From: Flavobacterium psychrotrophum
Lineage (GTDB): Bacteria; Bacteroidota; Bacteroidia; Flavobacteriales; Flavobacteriaceae
Assembly: GCF_003403075.1 (NCBI RefSeq)
Contig: NZ_CP031557.1
Span: 248,001-312,000, forward strand
DNA: 64,000 bases
Reading direction: 5' to 3'
The notes below the pieces were generated by a model. The model did not search any database. It saw only the letters and a list, made by a program, of their open reading frames with translations, and was not told the origin of the DNA. Both the position numbers and the translations under genes were made by a program. Positions 1 through 8,812 of this stretch are shown here, piece after piece (position 1 is the stretch's first letter; every line of letters begins with the position of its first letter).

Positions 1-2
1 TA

Positions 3-1532
3 AGTATAGTGGCACAAACAGCAATACTTACACAGCCGGTTACACTTAGCTGTACACAACTATCTACAAATCTGGAAGCAGAAGGTGTAGGCGTATGGAC
101 AGCTGACGCAGGCAACCCATCTGAAGTTACTTTTGCAAATGCAACTTCGGCTAATACAACAGTAAATGGCTTTACACATTCAGGAGCATATAAATTATAC
201 TGGACTACCCGCTACTGCCAGGAAAGTGTAATAATTACAAGCCAGGCTAATGATGCCGTACCGGCAGTTACCACACCGGTTACATATTGCCAGAATGCAC
301 AGGCCGATGCACTTACAGCACCTGCGCTTACAGGCTATACACTGGTATGGTATGATGTGGCTCTGGGCGGTACGCCGCTTGCTGCCGTACCTGTACCGGC
401 TACCGCTGCTACAGGAACTACAAATTATTATGTAGCTTATGTAAACGGTGATGGCTGCGAAGGTGCCAGGGCTGCTATTCAGGTAATAGTTAACCAGGCT
501 ACAGCTGTGATAACGGAGTTTAACTATGCTGATAAAATTTGTCTTGATACAAATGAAACTATACTGCCGGTAACAGCCGAAGGCTTTAGGGCAGGTGGTA
601 CATATACATCTGCTACGTTAACAGTTAATGCAACGACCGGGCAAATTGATGTTGCTTCGGCAACAGCGGGTACACATACAGTTACTTATACCGTAACCGG
701 TAATACTACAGAATGTTTAAGCGGAGGCACACACTCGTTTGAAGTTGAGTTTACGGCTCCGGTTACCCCGGTTACCGCATTTACTTTTGCTGAAAGCTAC
801 TGTGTTGATAGCGCAAACGCGCTTCCTGAACTTCCTGCAGATTTTACTGCCGGAGGTACGTTTAGTGCACCACAGGGTGTTGTAATTAATTCTCAGACAG
901 GAGAGATTGACATCGTAGCCAGCCAGCCGGGAACTTACGAAATTAAGTATACCATAGCTGCTGCAACCTGTAATTTGGGTGGGTCGTCTACAGATTCTGT
1001 TACTATATACGGTAACCTGTCTGCTACTATTACACAGGAATGCCGGGATAACGATACATGGCTTATAGCGACTATAAATGGTGCAGCATCTGATGATGTA
1101 TCTTTTGAATGGACTAATACATCTGGTGCAGAAGTTGGTTCTGGTAATGCTGAATTTAATATTACAGATTATTACAGCAATACTACACTAACATTACCGT
1201 TGAATCTTACAGTAACGGTTTCTGTTGGCAACTGTACTGCCGTAGCACAACATACTGTAGAAAGTATTATGTGTAACATTCCTAAAGGTATATCTCCTGA
1301 TAACGATGGGCTTAACGATAGTTTTGACCTTACTGGTATGGAGGTAGACAAGATTACGATCTTTAACCGTTATGGTCTTGAACTATGGCATTACAACGGT
1401 AGATATACAAACCAGTGGCACGGGCAGGACAGCGGCAACAAAGAGCTGCCTACCGGTACTTATTTCTATAGCATTACACAGGCTGGAGGAAAAACAGTTA
1501 CAGGATGGGTGTATATCAACCGCAAAAATTAG
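3..1532 (+). CDS. Large T9SS-secreted adhesin-like protein, 3' part only (type B sorting domain)
   Basis: The reading frame is open to the left edge, so the gene begins upstream. The GTG at position 9 is not a credible start because no signal peptide follows it. The visible 509 residues are Thr/Ala/Val-rich Ig-like or adhesin-type repeats with paired Cys residues. They end in a roughly 85-residue C-terminal domain with the motif SPDNDGLNDSF, a later ITIFNRYG strand and a final GWVYINRKN. That is the gliding-motility-associated type B T9SS sorting domain (CHU_C/TIGR04131 class). Known type B cargo includes SprB, a cell-surface gliding adhesin. A role in adhesion or gliding is inferred. A hairpin with a T-tract follows the stop, and a second type B adhesin gene starts 160 bp downstream. 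The family assignment of the C-terminus is firm; the ligand is unknown. Confidence 0.88.
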   Translation, partial: SIVAQTAILTQPVTLSCTQLSTNLEAEGVGVWTADAGNPSEVTFANATSANTTVNGFTHSGAYKLYWTTRYCQESVIITSQANDAVPAVTTPVTYCQNAQADALTAPALTGYTLVWYDVALGGTPLAAVPVPATAATGTTNYYVAYVNGDGCEGARAAIQVIVNQATAVITEFNYADKICLDTNETILPVTAEGFRAGGTYTSATLTVNATTGQIDVASATAGTHTVTYTVTGNTTECLSGGTHSFEVEFTAPVTPVTAFTFAESYCVDSANALPELPADFTAGGTFSAPQGVVINSQTGEIDIVASQPGTYEIKYTIAAATCNLGGSSTDSVTIYGNLSATITQECRDNDTWLIATINGAASDDVSFEWTNTSGAEVGSGNAEFNITDYYSNTTLTLPLNLTVTVSVGNCTAVAQHTVESIMCNIPKGISPDNDGLNDSFDLTGMEVDKITIFNRYGLELWHYNGRYTNQWHGQDSGNKELPTGTYFYSITQAGGKTVTGWVYINRKN

Positions 1533-1631
1533 TGAATATCATTAGATTGAGTATAGAAAGTATTGCATTTCAGGTCTTGGAACATAGGCATCTAAATACT
1601 GAAGTGCATTATAGATTTTAAGTTTTGTTAA

Positions 1632-1672
1632 TAGACGGTTCGCTTTAAGCGACCGTCTATTTCTGTTTTTTT
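1632..1672 (+). terminator. Rho-independent-type hairpin after the first adhesin gene
   Basis: TAGACGGT...ACCGTCTA forms a stem of about 12 bp with one bulged T and a TTTA loop, followed by a T-rich run (TTTCTGTTTTTTT). It lies 100 bp after the stop and only about 20 bp before the GTG start of the next adhesin. It could therefore act as an attenuator in that gene's leader rather than a full stop. Confidence 0.6.
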
Positions 1673-1692
1673 GAAAAAATATTGTTAAAAAA

Positions 1693-4600
1693 GTGAAAAA
1701 GATTATTGTTTTAATATTTATCCTGATGTTAGGTGTAAAAGGATTTGGACAAAATCCGCCAAACGACTGCGTAAATGCCATAACAGTTTGCGGTAACGGA
1801 GTTTTTGCATCAAACGCTACCGGCATAGGAAATATTCAGGAGGTTTCAGGATGCGGTGGGCTTGAACATAATTCACTTTGGCTCCATATCAATATTGTAC
1901 AGGCGGGTACGCTTGGTTTTGATATTATTCCTGACGACCCGGATGTAAATGTAGATTATGATTTTTGGGTATATCCGGCAAATGCGCTGTGTGGTAGTCT
2001 TGGTTCTCCAATACGTTGTGCAACTACAAATCCCGGGTTGGCAGGCTTGTCGAATAATCGTACCGGTATGTCTGGGAGTACTTTAGTTACACAGGCAGGA
2101 CCTGGTGCAAATGGTAATGGATATGTAAGGTGGCTACAGGTTTCTCCGGGACAGTCATACTATATAGCCATAGACCGCCCCGAAGGAGATGGTGGTTTTA
2201 CCCTGCAATGGACAGGTACAGCTACAAACGGTACCGGTGCATTTCCTGAATCGCCTATTGCAAACCAGCTTGGCGAAGTGCGTTCTTGTAGTAATACGCC
2301 AGGCCTTGGTATATTTGACCTTAATGCGCTGCGTACTCAGATTAATCCTGATACGACAAACAATACAATCAATTTTTATAGCTCTCTTTCAAACGCTATA
2401 GACGGAATCTCACCGCTTAACAATATAATTTCTAACAGTACAAATCCCCAGCAGATTTATGCTAAGGTTACTAATAATGCTTCCGGTTGCTCTTCGGTTA
2501 CCGATTTTTCATTAGTAGTATATGCACTTCCTAGTGCTACGGTTTCCGCGTCACCCGCACAGGTTTGTTCTGGAGACAGCACTACCGTTACATTTTCGGG
2601 AACACCTAATGCTATAGTGTACTATAAGGTTAATAATGGTTCGGTGCAAAACATTGCGCTAAGTAGCTCGGGTAGTTATGTTTTAAATCAGGTATTTACA
2701 CAAAATACTACATTTGTACTTCAAAATGCTACTATTCTAACCTCTGACGGAAGTGTAGTTTGCGACCAGCCTTTAAGTGGTACTGCTACTGTTACGGTGT
2801 CTGCACTTGCACCTTTTAATGTCAGCCAATCTACCGTAATTTGTGGGCAGGGAGATACGACACTTCAACTAACAGGTGAACCAAATGCTGTAGTAGAATA
2901 TTATATAGAGCCAAATGCCACATCGCCTCAATACATAACTTTAAGTGCTTTGGGCAATGGTAATCTTATCTTTAATGGCCTTACACAAAATACGACAGTA
3001 AATTTTGTAGAAATGACTGCGGCAACAGCACCAAATTGTGTGCAGCAACTGGGACAGCGTGTACAAATTGCAGTCAACCCGCTTCCGGTGGTCAATCCGG
3101 CCACGACGCCGTATTCATTATGCGATGACGGCACGGGTAGGGCTACCTTTACACTGTCTGCAAAAAACAATGAGATAACCAATAATAATACAGGCTACAC
3201 GGTACGCTACTACGCCACGCAACTGCTTGCAGAGGGTGGAGCTACAGGTACCGAGCTTGCCAACAGCTACTATAGCGCTACCACAACAATCTATGCCCGT
3301 GTGCAGGATGCTACCACAAACTGTTATGTTGTAACACCATTACAATTGCAGGCACTGTCAAGCCCAACGCTAAGCCCCGTTGCAGGCCTAGATGTCTGCG
3401 AAGACGGCAGGACAGGCTCCGGCACGTTCAACCTTATTCCTGCGGGTGCCGCGGTTGTCAACAACCAGGCAGGCTATACAGCTACCTTTTACACTAGCCA
3501 GGCCTTCGCCGATGCAGGCGGTACAGCAGGCCAGATCAGCAGCCCGGGTACCTACAGCAGCACAGGTGGCACGGTGTACATCAGGGTAGTAGCCACAGGA
3601 GTGACAGGCAACTGTTATTCGGTAGGGCAGGTAATCCTGACGGTAAACCCACGCCCGGTGATCAACCCAATCCAGGATATAGTACTTTGCGACGACACTG
3701 CCCCTGCATTAGACGGCAAGGAAGTGTTTGACCTTACGAGCCGTAATACGCAGGCTACGAGCGACCCTACGGACGTTGTAACCTACTACAGGAGCAACAG
3801 CGATGCGCAGCTTGACCAGAATGCGATCATCTCACCTGCGAGCTACCAGAATGAAACCCGTGACAGGCAACAGGTATGGGTTAGAGTAGAAACAATACAC
3901 GGCTGTTATGATGTAGGGAGTTTTACCCTGATCGTTAACCCGCTACCATTAGCGGATTTAAGCAGCCCAATTTTCTACGCGTGTGAAGAAACCCCGGGTG
4001 AAGGCTTGTTCTATTTTGACAGGCTGGACCCTGTAATGATGGGCGGGCAGGCCGGTTATACGGCACTGTACTATGAAAACCAGGCCGATGCGGTACCTGG
4101 CAATGCGAACTTCATTACGGTCAACCCGTACCTTTCGGTAAACAAAACGATCTATGCACTGGTAACCAATACGGCTACGGGCTGTAGCGTTGTTGCACCG
4201 GCCCAACTGGAAGTACAACCGGCGCCTATCGCACCAAACCCGACCGATCTTGAAGAATGTGACTTCAACAACGATAATGTAACTACGTTCAACCTTCAGG
4301 ATGCACTGGATGAGATCCAGGCGGCAATGGGAGGTACGGTAACCCTTACGATCCATGAGACGTCAGCGGATGCGAACTACCAGAACGGGACCAACCCGAT
4401 CACCACGCACCTTAATGACTATACAAACATCGAGGCACAGACCACGGGAGGCATCCAGACGCTTTACATCCGTGTAAACTCAGCGACCACCTCATGTTTT
4501 GACGTAGTACCGCTACGCCTTGTGGTGCACCCTGTGCCTACAGCGACGGACCCACTTGAGGGCTATGCACTTTGCGACAACGGCGCCAGCGATACCGACG

Positions 4601-7600
4601 GGCAGGCAATCTTTGACCTTACCAGCTACCAGGCTATCGTGCTGAACACGATGAACCCTGCCCAGTTTACAGTAACGTACCATACCGACCTTAGCAGCGC
4701 ACAGCTAGGCACGCCTGCTATCGCTACCCCGGGCACACATACGTCAGCCACAGCTACAGTATACATCAGGGTAACGAACAACGCTACGGGCTGTTACGAC
4801 ATTGTACCGCTAAACCTTGTGGTGAACCCGCTACCGGTAGTAACGAACCCAACACCGCTGGTACTTTGTGATGAGGACAACCCCGGCGATGAGGTCGAGG
4901 AATTTGACCTTACCGGTAAGACAGACGAGATCACAGGAGGCGTAAACGGTTTAACCACCACGTTCCACACGAACCTTGCGGATGCAGAAGCAGGTACCGG
5001 TGCAATCCCCAACCCTGAGACATATGAAAATAGAAGCTCTCCTGCGGTACAGCCCATCTTTGTAAGGGTTACTGATAATGTAACGGGCTGCTACCGTATC
5101 GTACTACTGGACATCCGTGTAGAGCCACTGCCAATATTGGTACAGCCAACAACAGATGAACTTACAGTATGCAGCACGACCAATAATAACCTAGGTAACT
5201 TTGACCTTGACCGGATCGCAGCAGAAATGATAGATGGCGGCACGGACATGACCGTAGCCTTCTACTATACCATGACCGATGCCGAAAGGGGGAATAATGC
5301 CATAACCGGTACTGCAAACTTTGAAAATACCGATAATACGACACTTTATGTAGTAGCGACCAATACCCTTACGGGTTGCCGCAGCATTGTATACACCATT
5401 ACCCTTATTGTAAACCCTGCCCCGGCAGACGTACAGCTTACCGACCTAAGGGACTGTGATGATAATGATGCTACTAATGACGGGCGTGTGGTATTTGACC
5501 TTACACAGCAGGATGCAGCTATATATACCCTTACGGGAGAAGTACCGGGCAGCCTTGTGATCCGTTACTTTATTGACGAGCCAAGCGCTACTGCCGGCTT
5601 CCCAAGGATTACCAGCCCTGCTGCCTTTGCAGGGATTGACAACCAGGAGATCTGGGTAAGGATAGAATACCCTGCAACAGAATGTTTCATTGTAACAAGC
5701 TTTAAGCTGTTTGTAGACCGTCCACAGGAATTGGCCCATGCTACACCGCTTATTGTATGTGATGAATTACCTAATGACAACAAAGCTCTTTTCGACCTTA
5801 CATCGAAAGACGACGAGATACTTACACCAACCGGTATAGGAGAGCAAAACCTGGTGCAGTACTTTATATTAGAGGCAGACCGTGATGCAGCCATAAACTG
5901 GATTACTACACCGGAAGCCTTTGAAAACACAGTCGCAGGCTACCAGACGCTATATGTACTGGTAACCACACCACAGGGCTGTATCAGCAAAGAAACCCTT
6001 ACGCTGATCGTTAACCCTTCGCCAAACCCTAACATCAATCCGTTGACACTGGAGCTATGCGACAGCCATGATGCAACAATAGGCGATGGTATCGAAGAAT
6101 TTGACCTTACCGATGCAGCGGTTAACATCCTTGCAGGCGATACACAATCAGTGCTTACCTATTATGCCAATGCTGCCGATGAGGCAGCAGGCATTGCGAT
6201 ACCTGATGAGACAAAATACCTGAACGTAACCCCTTGGGATGATACGGTAATCGTACGTGTAACGCGTACCGATACCCAACCGGGCTCACCGGCATGTTCA
6301 GTGCTTGTAACACTGCCACTGCACGTTAACCCACTGCCACCGGTATACGACAGCACAGGCGTAGTACCATTGTATGCAATCTGTAACGATCCAACAACCG
6401 GCTTTGAGACGTTCAACCTGATCGGCCATGTAACCGACCTTATTACGGCCGCAGGCGAAGTGCCAACGAACTTTGACATCAGGTTCTATGCCAGCATTGC
6501 AGACATAACAGCAGGCAGGGCACTGCCACACCTGTACACCAATACTACGGCAGGCCACCAGCAGATATGGGTAGTGGTAACCAACAGGACAACAACCTGT
6601 TCAATCACTACAACACTTGAGCTTTACGCCGAACAGGCAGCGGTAGCCAACCCGGTAACCTCACCGGCCAACAGCCCAATGGTGGAATGTGACTATGACA
6701 GCACGAACGACGGCTTTACGGCCTTTGACCTTACCCCAGCAGGCGCAGAAGTACTGGGCAGCCAGAACCCTGCACAATATACGCTGGGCTACTACACCAG
6801 CCAGGCCGCAGCCGAGGCAGGCGACATCACGGCAGCGGAATATATAGCAACGCCTGCAGCATTTACCAATACGGTATACCTTGGGCAGACGATCTGGGTG
6901 AGGGTAACCAACACCAGCACGTTCTCACCATGCTATGCAGTAACCAGCTTTAACATCAGGGTAAGTTTGCTGCCAACACCAAACATCACCAGTGAAGACA
7001 ACGATGATACCTTGTGTGTAGAATACAGCAATGGCAACGTAAACAAACCGGTGTACCTGCATGCAGGCGACACCACGGCAGGCAACACCTACCAGTGGTA
7101 CCTTAACGGTACGGCAGTAGCCACGAACGGCACCTCAGAAAGGTACACAGCAACCGAAGAAGGCCTTTACACGGTAGAAGTATGGAATGCAGACAACTGT
7201 ATCTCTGATGCAGTGGCACCATTTGAAGTATTCCTTTCGGGGCCAGCGGAGATCATTAATACAGGCTATGTGGTAAGCAACGCCTTTGGGGACAACCAGA
7301 CGGTAACGGTGCTTGTACAAGGCTATGGCGACTACCAGTACAGCCTTGCCCCTGAAGATGCAGACGGCAATGCCACACCACTGGGCCCATGGCAGAACTC
7401 GAATGTATTTACCAATGTACCACTGGGCTTCTTTACGGTATACGTTCGCGATGCGAACACCCTTGAGATCAATCCATGTGATATGCTGAGGATACCGGGT
7501 GTAAGCGTAGTGGACTACCCTAAATACTTTACGCCAAACGGTGATGGCATCAACGACTACTGGAACATCATCGGCTTACAGGGCACGGGGGCAAGGATCT

Positions 7601-7788
7601 TTATCTTTGACCGTTACGGCAAGCTGATCAAGCAGCTCAGCCCTGACAGCAGGACCGACAAAGGCCAGGGGTGGGACGGTACCTACAACGGTAACCCGTT
7701 ACCGTCAGACGACTACTGGTTTACGGTTGAGTTCAACGAGAACGGCCATGCAAGGACCTTTAAGGCACACTTTGCGATGAAGCGATAA
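1693..7788 (+). CDS. 2031-residue repeat adhesin with type B T9SS sorting domain
   Basis: The GTG start is supported by an immediate signal peptide (MKKIIVLIFILMLGVKGFGQ). Residues about 22-190 form an N-terminal Cys-containing domain, followed by Ig-like modules to about residue 455. Then come about 13 repeats of roughly 100 residues (about 457-1756). Each opens near a Cys followed by acidic residues (for example LCDDG, VCEDG, LCDDT, ECDFN), has a central FDL motif, and closes with VxVTNxxTGCY and LxVNPLP. An Ig-like stretch and a type B sorting domain (FTPNGDGINDYW, IFIFDRYGK, WDGTYNG) finish the protein. Type B proteins are exported by T9SS and often need a SprF/PorP-like partner, which is the next gene (67 bp). 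A surface adhesin role, possibly in gliding, is inferred. Base composition shifts abruptly near 3070: the repeat array is much richer in G and C than the first 1.4 kb. Confidence 0.9.
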   Translation: MKKIIVLIFILMLGVKGFGQNPPNDCVNAITVCGNGVFASNATGIGNIQEVSGCGGLEHNSLWLHINIVQAGTLGFDIIPDDPDVNVDYDFWVYPANALCGSLGSPIRCATTNPGLAGLSNNRTGMSGSTLVTQAGPGANGNGYVRWLQVSPGQSYYIAIDRPEGDGGFTLQWTGTATNGTGAFPESPIANQLGEVRSCSNTPGLGIFDLNALRTQINPDTTNNTINFYSSLSNAIDGISPLNNIISNSTNPQQIYAKVTNNASGCSSVTDFSLVVYALPSATVSASPAQVCSGDSTTVTFSGTPNAIVYYKVNNGSVQNIALSSSGSYVLNQVFTQNTTFVLQNATILTSDGSVVCDQPLSGTATVTVSALAPFNVSQSTVICGQGDTTLQLTGEPNAVVEYYIEPNATSPQYITLSALGNGNLIFNGLTQNTTVNFVEMTAATAPNCVQQLGQRVQIAVNPLPVVNPATTPYSLCDDGTGRATFTLSAKNNEITNNNTGYTVRYYATQLLAEGGATGTELANSYYSATTTIYARVQDATTNCYVVTPLQLQALSSPTLSPVAGLDVCEDGRTGSGTFNLIPAGAAVVNNQAGYTATFYTSQAFADAGGTAGQISSPGTYSSTGGTVYIRVVATGVTGNCYSVGQVILTVNPRPVINPIQDIVLCDDTAPALDGKEVFDLTSRNTQATSDPTDVVTYYRSNSDAQLDQNAIISPASYQNETRDRQQVWVRVETIHGCYDVGSFTLIVNPLPLADLSSPIFYACEETPGEGLFYFDRLDPVMMGGQAGYTALYYENQADAVPGNANFITVNPYLSVNKTIYALVTNTATGCSVVAPAQLEVQPAPIAPNPTDLEECDFNNDNVTTFNLQDALDEIQAAMGGTVTLTIHETSADANYQNGTNPITTHLNDYTNIEAQTTGGIQTLYIRVNSATTSCFDVVPLRLVVHPVPTATDPLEGYALCDNGASDTDGQAIFDLTSYQAIVLNTMNPAQFTVTYHTDLSSAQLGTPAIATPGTHTSATATVYIRVTNNATGCYDIVPLNLVVNPLPVVTNPTPLVLCDEDNPGDEVEEFDLTGKTDEITGGVNGLTTTFHTNLADAEAGTGAIPNPETYENRSSPAVQPIFVRVTDNVTGCYRIVLLDIRVEPLPILVQPTTDELTVCSTTNNNLGNFDLDRIAAEMIDGGTDMTVAFYYTMTDAERGNNAITGTANFENTDNTTLYVVATNTLTGCRSIVYTITLIVNPAPADVQLTDLRDCDDNDATNDGRVVFDLTQQDAAIYTLTGEVPGSLVIRYFIDEPSATAGFPRITSPAAFAGIDNQEIWVRIEYPATECFIVTSFKLFVDRPQELAHATPLIVCDELPNDNKALFDLTSKDDEILTPTGIGEQNLVQYFILEADRDAAINWITTPEAFENTVAGYQTLYVLVTTPQGCISKETLTLIVNPSPNPNINPLTLELCDSHDATIGDGIEEFDLTDAAVNILAGDTQSVLTYYANAADEAAGIAIPDETKYLNVTPWDDTVIVRVTRTDTQPGSPACSVLVTLPLHVNPLPPVYDSTGVVPLYAICNDPTTGFETFNLIGHVTDLITAAGEVPTNFDIRFYASIADITAGRALPHLYTNTTAGHQQIWVVVTNRTTTCSITTTLELYAEQAAVANPVTSPANSPMVECDYDSTNDGFTAFDLTPAGAEVLGSQNPAQYTLGYYTSQAAAEAGDITAAEYIATPAAFTNTVYLGQTIWVRVTNTSTFSPCYAVTSFNIRVSLLPTPNITSEDNDDTLCVEYSNGNVNKPVYLHAGDTTAGNTYQWYLNGTAVATNGTSERYTATEEGLYTVEVWNADNCISDAVAPFEVFLSGPAEIINTGYVVSNAFGDNQTVTVLVQGYGDYQYSLAPEDADGNATPLGPWQNSNVFTNVPLGFFTVYVRDANTLEINPCDMLRIPGVSVVDYPKYFTPNGDGINDYWNIIGLQGTGARIFIFDRYGKLIKQLSPDSRTDKGQGWDGTYNGNPLPSDDYWFTVEFNENGHARTFKAHFAMKR
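3065..6960 (+). repeat. Array of about 13 diverged ~300-bp coding repeats
   Basis: Recurrent landmarks (Cys-Asp/Glu box, FDL, GCY, VNPLP) recur about every 290-310 bp inside the 2031-residue adhesin. The repeats are diverged at DNA level, so this is an old domain array rather than a fresh duplication. Confidence 0.8.
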
Positions 7789-7855
7789 CAATTAGTTTGC
7801 AGTGTTAAGAAAATATAAGATCACAGTAATAAGAAAACTAAAACAGGAATTATAT

Positions 7856-8791
7856 ATGAGAAAAATTTATCTTGGAGTTTTACTGGCCTTTGTAGGGTTT
7901 ACGGATGCTGTAGCACAGCAGGACCCGCACTACACACAGTACATGTACAACATGAACGTAATCAACCCTGCATACGCTGGCAGCAAGGAGAACTTAGCCT
8001 TTGGGCTTTTATACCGCAAGCAGTGGGTAGATGTAGACGGAGCCCCGAGCACGGGCACGTTTTCAGGCCACAGCCCTGTGGGCAAAAATGTAGGATTGGG
8101 CTTATCGGCGATCACCGATAAGATCGGTCCGGTGAATGAAACCAATGTATATGCCGATTTCAGCTACACGCTGAAACTTGGTGGCGCGCACAGGCTTGCC
8201 CTTGGCTTAAAGGCGGGCGCTACCTTCCATAAAGTAGGATTGTTCAGCGATATTGGCAACGGCTTTGTACCGGACCCTAATGACCCTGCATTTGCAGAAA
8301 ACGTAAACAACACCTACTTTAACATAGGAACAGGAGTGTTCTACTACACCGATAACTACTACTTAGCGTTTTCGGTACCCAACATGCTAAAGAGCAAACA
8401 CCTTGACCTTACCCAAAGCGGTACCGACTACCGTTTTGGTTCAGAAGTATCGCACTACTTTTTAACAGGAGGTTACGTATTCCAGGTAACCGACAACTTC
8501 AAGCTGAAGCCCTCGTTCATGGTAAAATCAGCCTTTGGTGTAGACCCGTCTATCGACGGTTCACTAAACGCGCTGTTCTTCGAGAAATTTGAGATCGGAG
8601 CCACTTACAGGTTAGACGATTCATGGGGTGGTATGGTAAACTATGCCATCACACCGAACCTGAGGATTGGCTATGCATACGACCACATCGTATCCGACCT
8701 GAAGGTAACCACACCTGCCTCACACGAGATCATGCTGTTGTTTGATGTCAACTTCCCGAAAAAAGTATCACGTTCACCACGTTATTTCTAA
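7856..8791 (+). CDS. SprF/PorP-family type IX secretion-associated outer-membrane protein
   Basis: The frame extends 18 codons upstream (GTG at 7802), but the ATG at 7856 is chosen because a signal peptide (MRKIYLGVLLAFVGFTDAVAQ) starts there and AGGA precedes it. The mature protein begins QDPHYTQYMYNMNVINPAYAGS, the hallmark of the PorP/SprF family. Alternating aromatic beta-strands typical of a barrel follow, ending in VNFPKKVSRSPRYF. Length is 311 residues, normal for the family. In Flavobacterium johnsoniae, SprF is required for secretion of the type B adhesin SprB, encoded just upstream. The same arrangement here suggests this protein is the dedicated partner of the 2031-residue adhesin (inferred). 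The OmpA-type gene follows after 21 bp, so the three genes probably form one operon. Base composition matches the repeat part of the adhesin. Confidence 0.88.
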   Translation: MRKIYLGVLLAFVGFTDAVAQQDPHYTQYMYNMNVINPAYAGSKENLAFGLLYRKQWVDVDGAPSTGTFSGHSPVGKNVGLGLSAITDKIGPVNETNVYADFSYTLKLGGAHRLALGLKAGATFHKVGLFSDIGNGFVPDPNDPAFAENVNNTYFNIGTGVFYYTDNYYLAFSVPNMLKSKHLDLTQSGTDYRFGSEVSHYFLTGGYVFQVTDNFKLKPSFMVKSAFGVDPSIDGSLNALFFEKFEIGATYRLDDSWGGMVNYAITPNLRIGYAYDHIVSDLKVTTPASHEIMLLFDVNFPKKVSRSPRYF

Positions 8792-8812
8792 CCAAAAGCA
8801 AAAGACAGGACC

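Noticed and set aside
9..11. GTG at position 9 as a start codon for the first gene
   Set aside because: Frame is open to the window edge and no signal peptide follows; the gene is truncated by the window.
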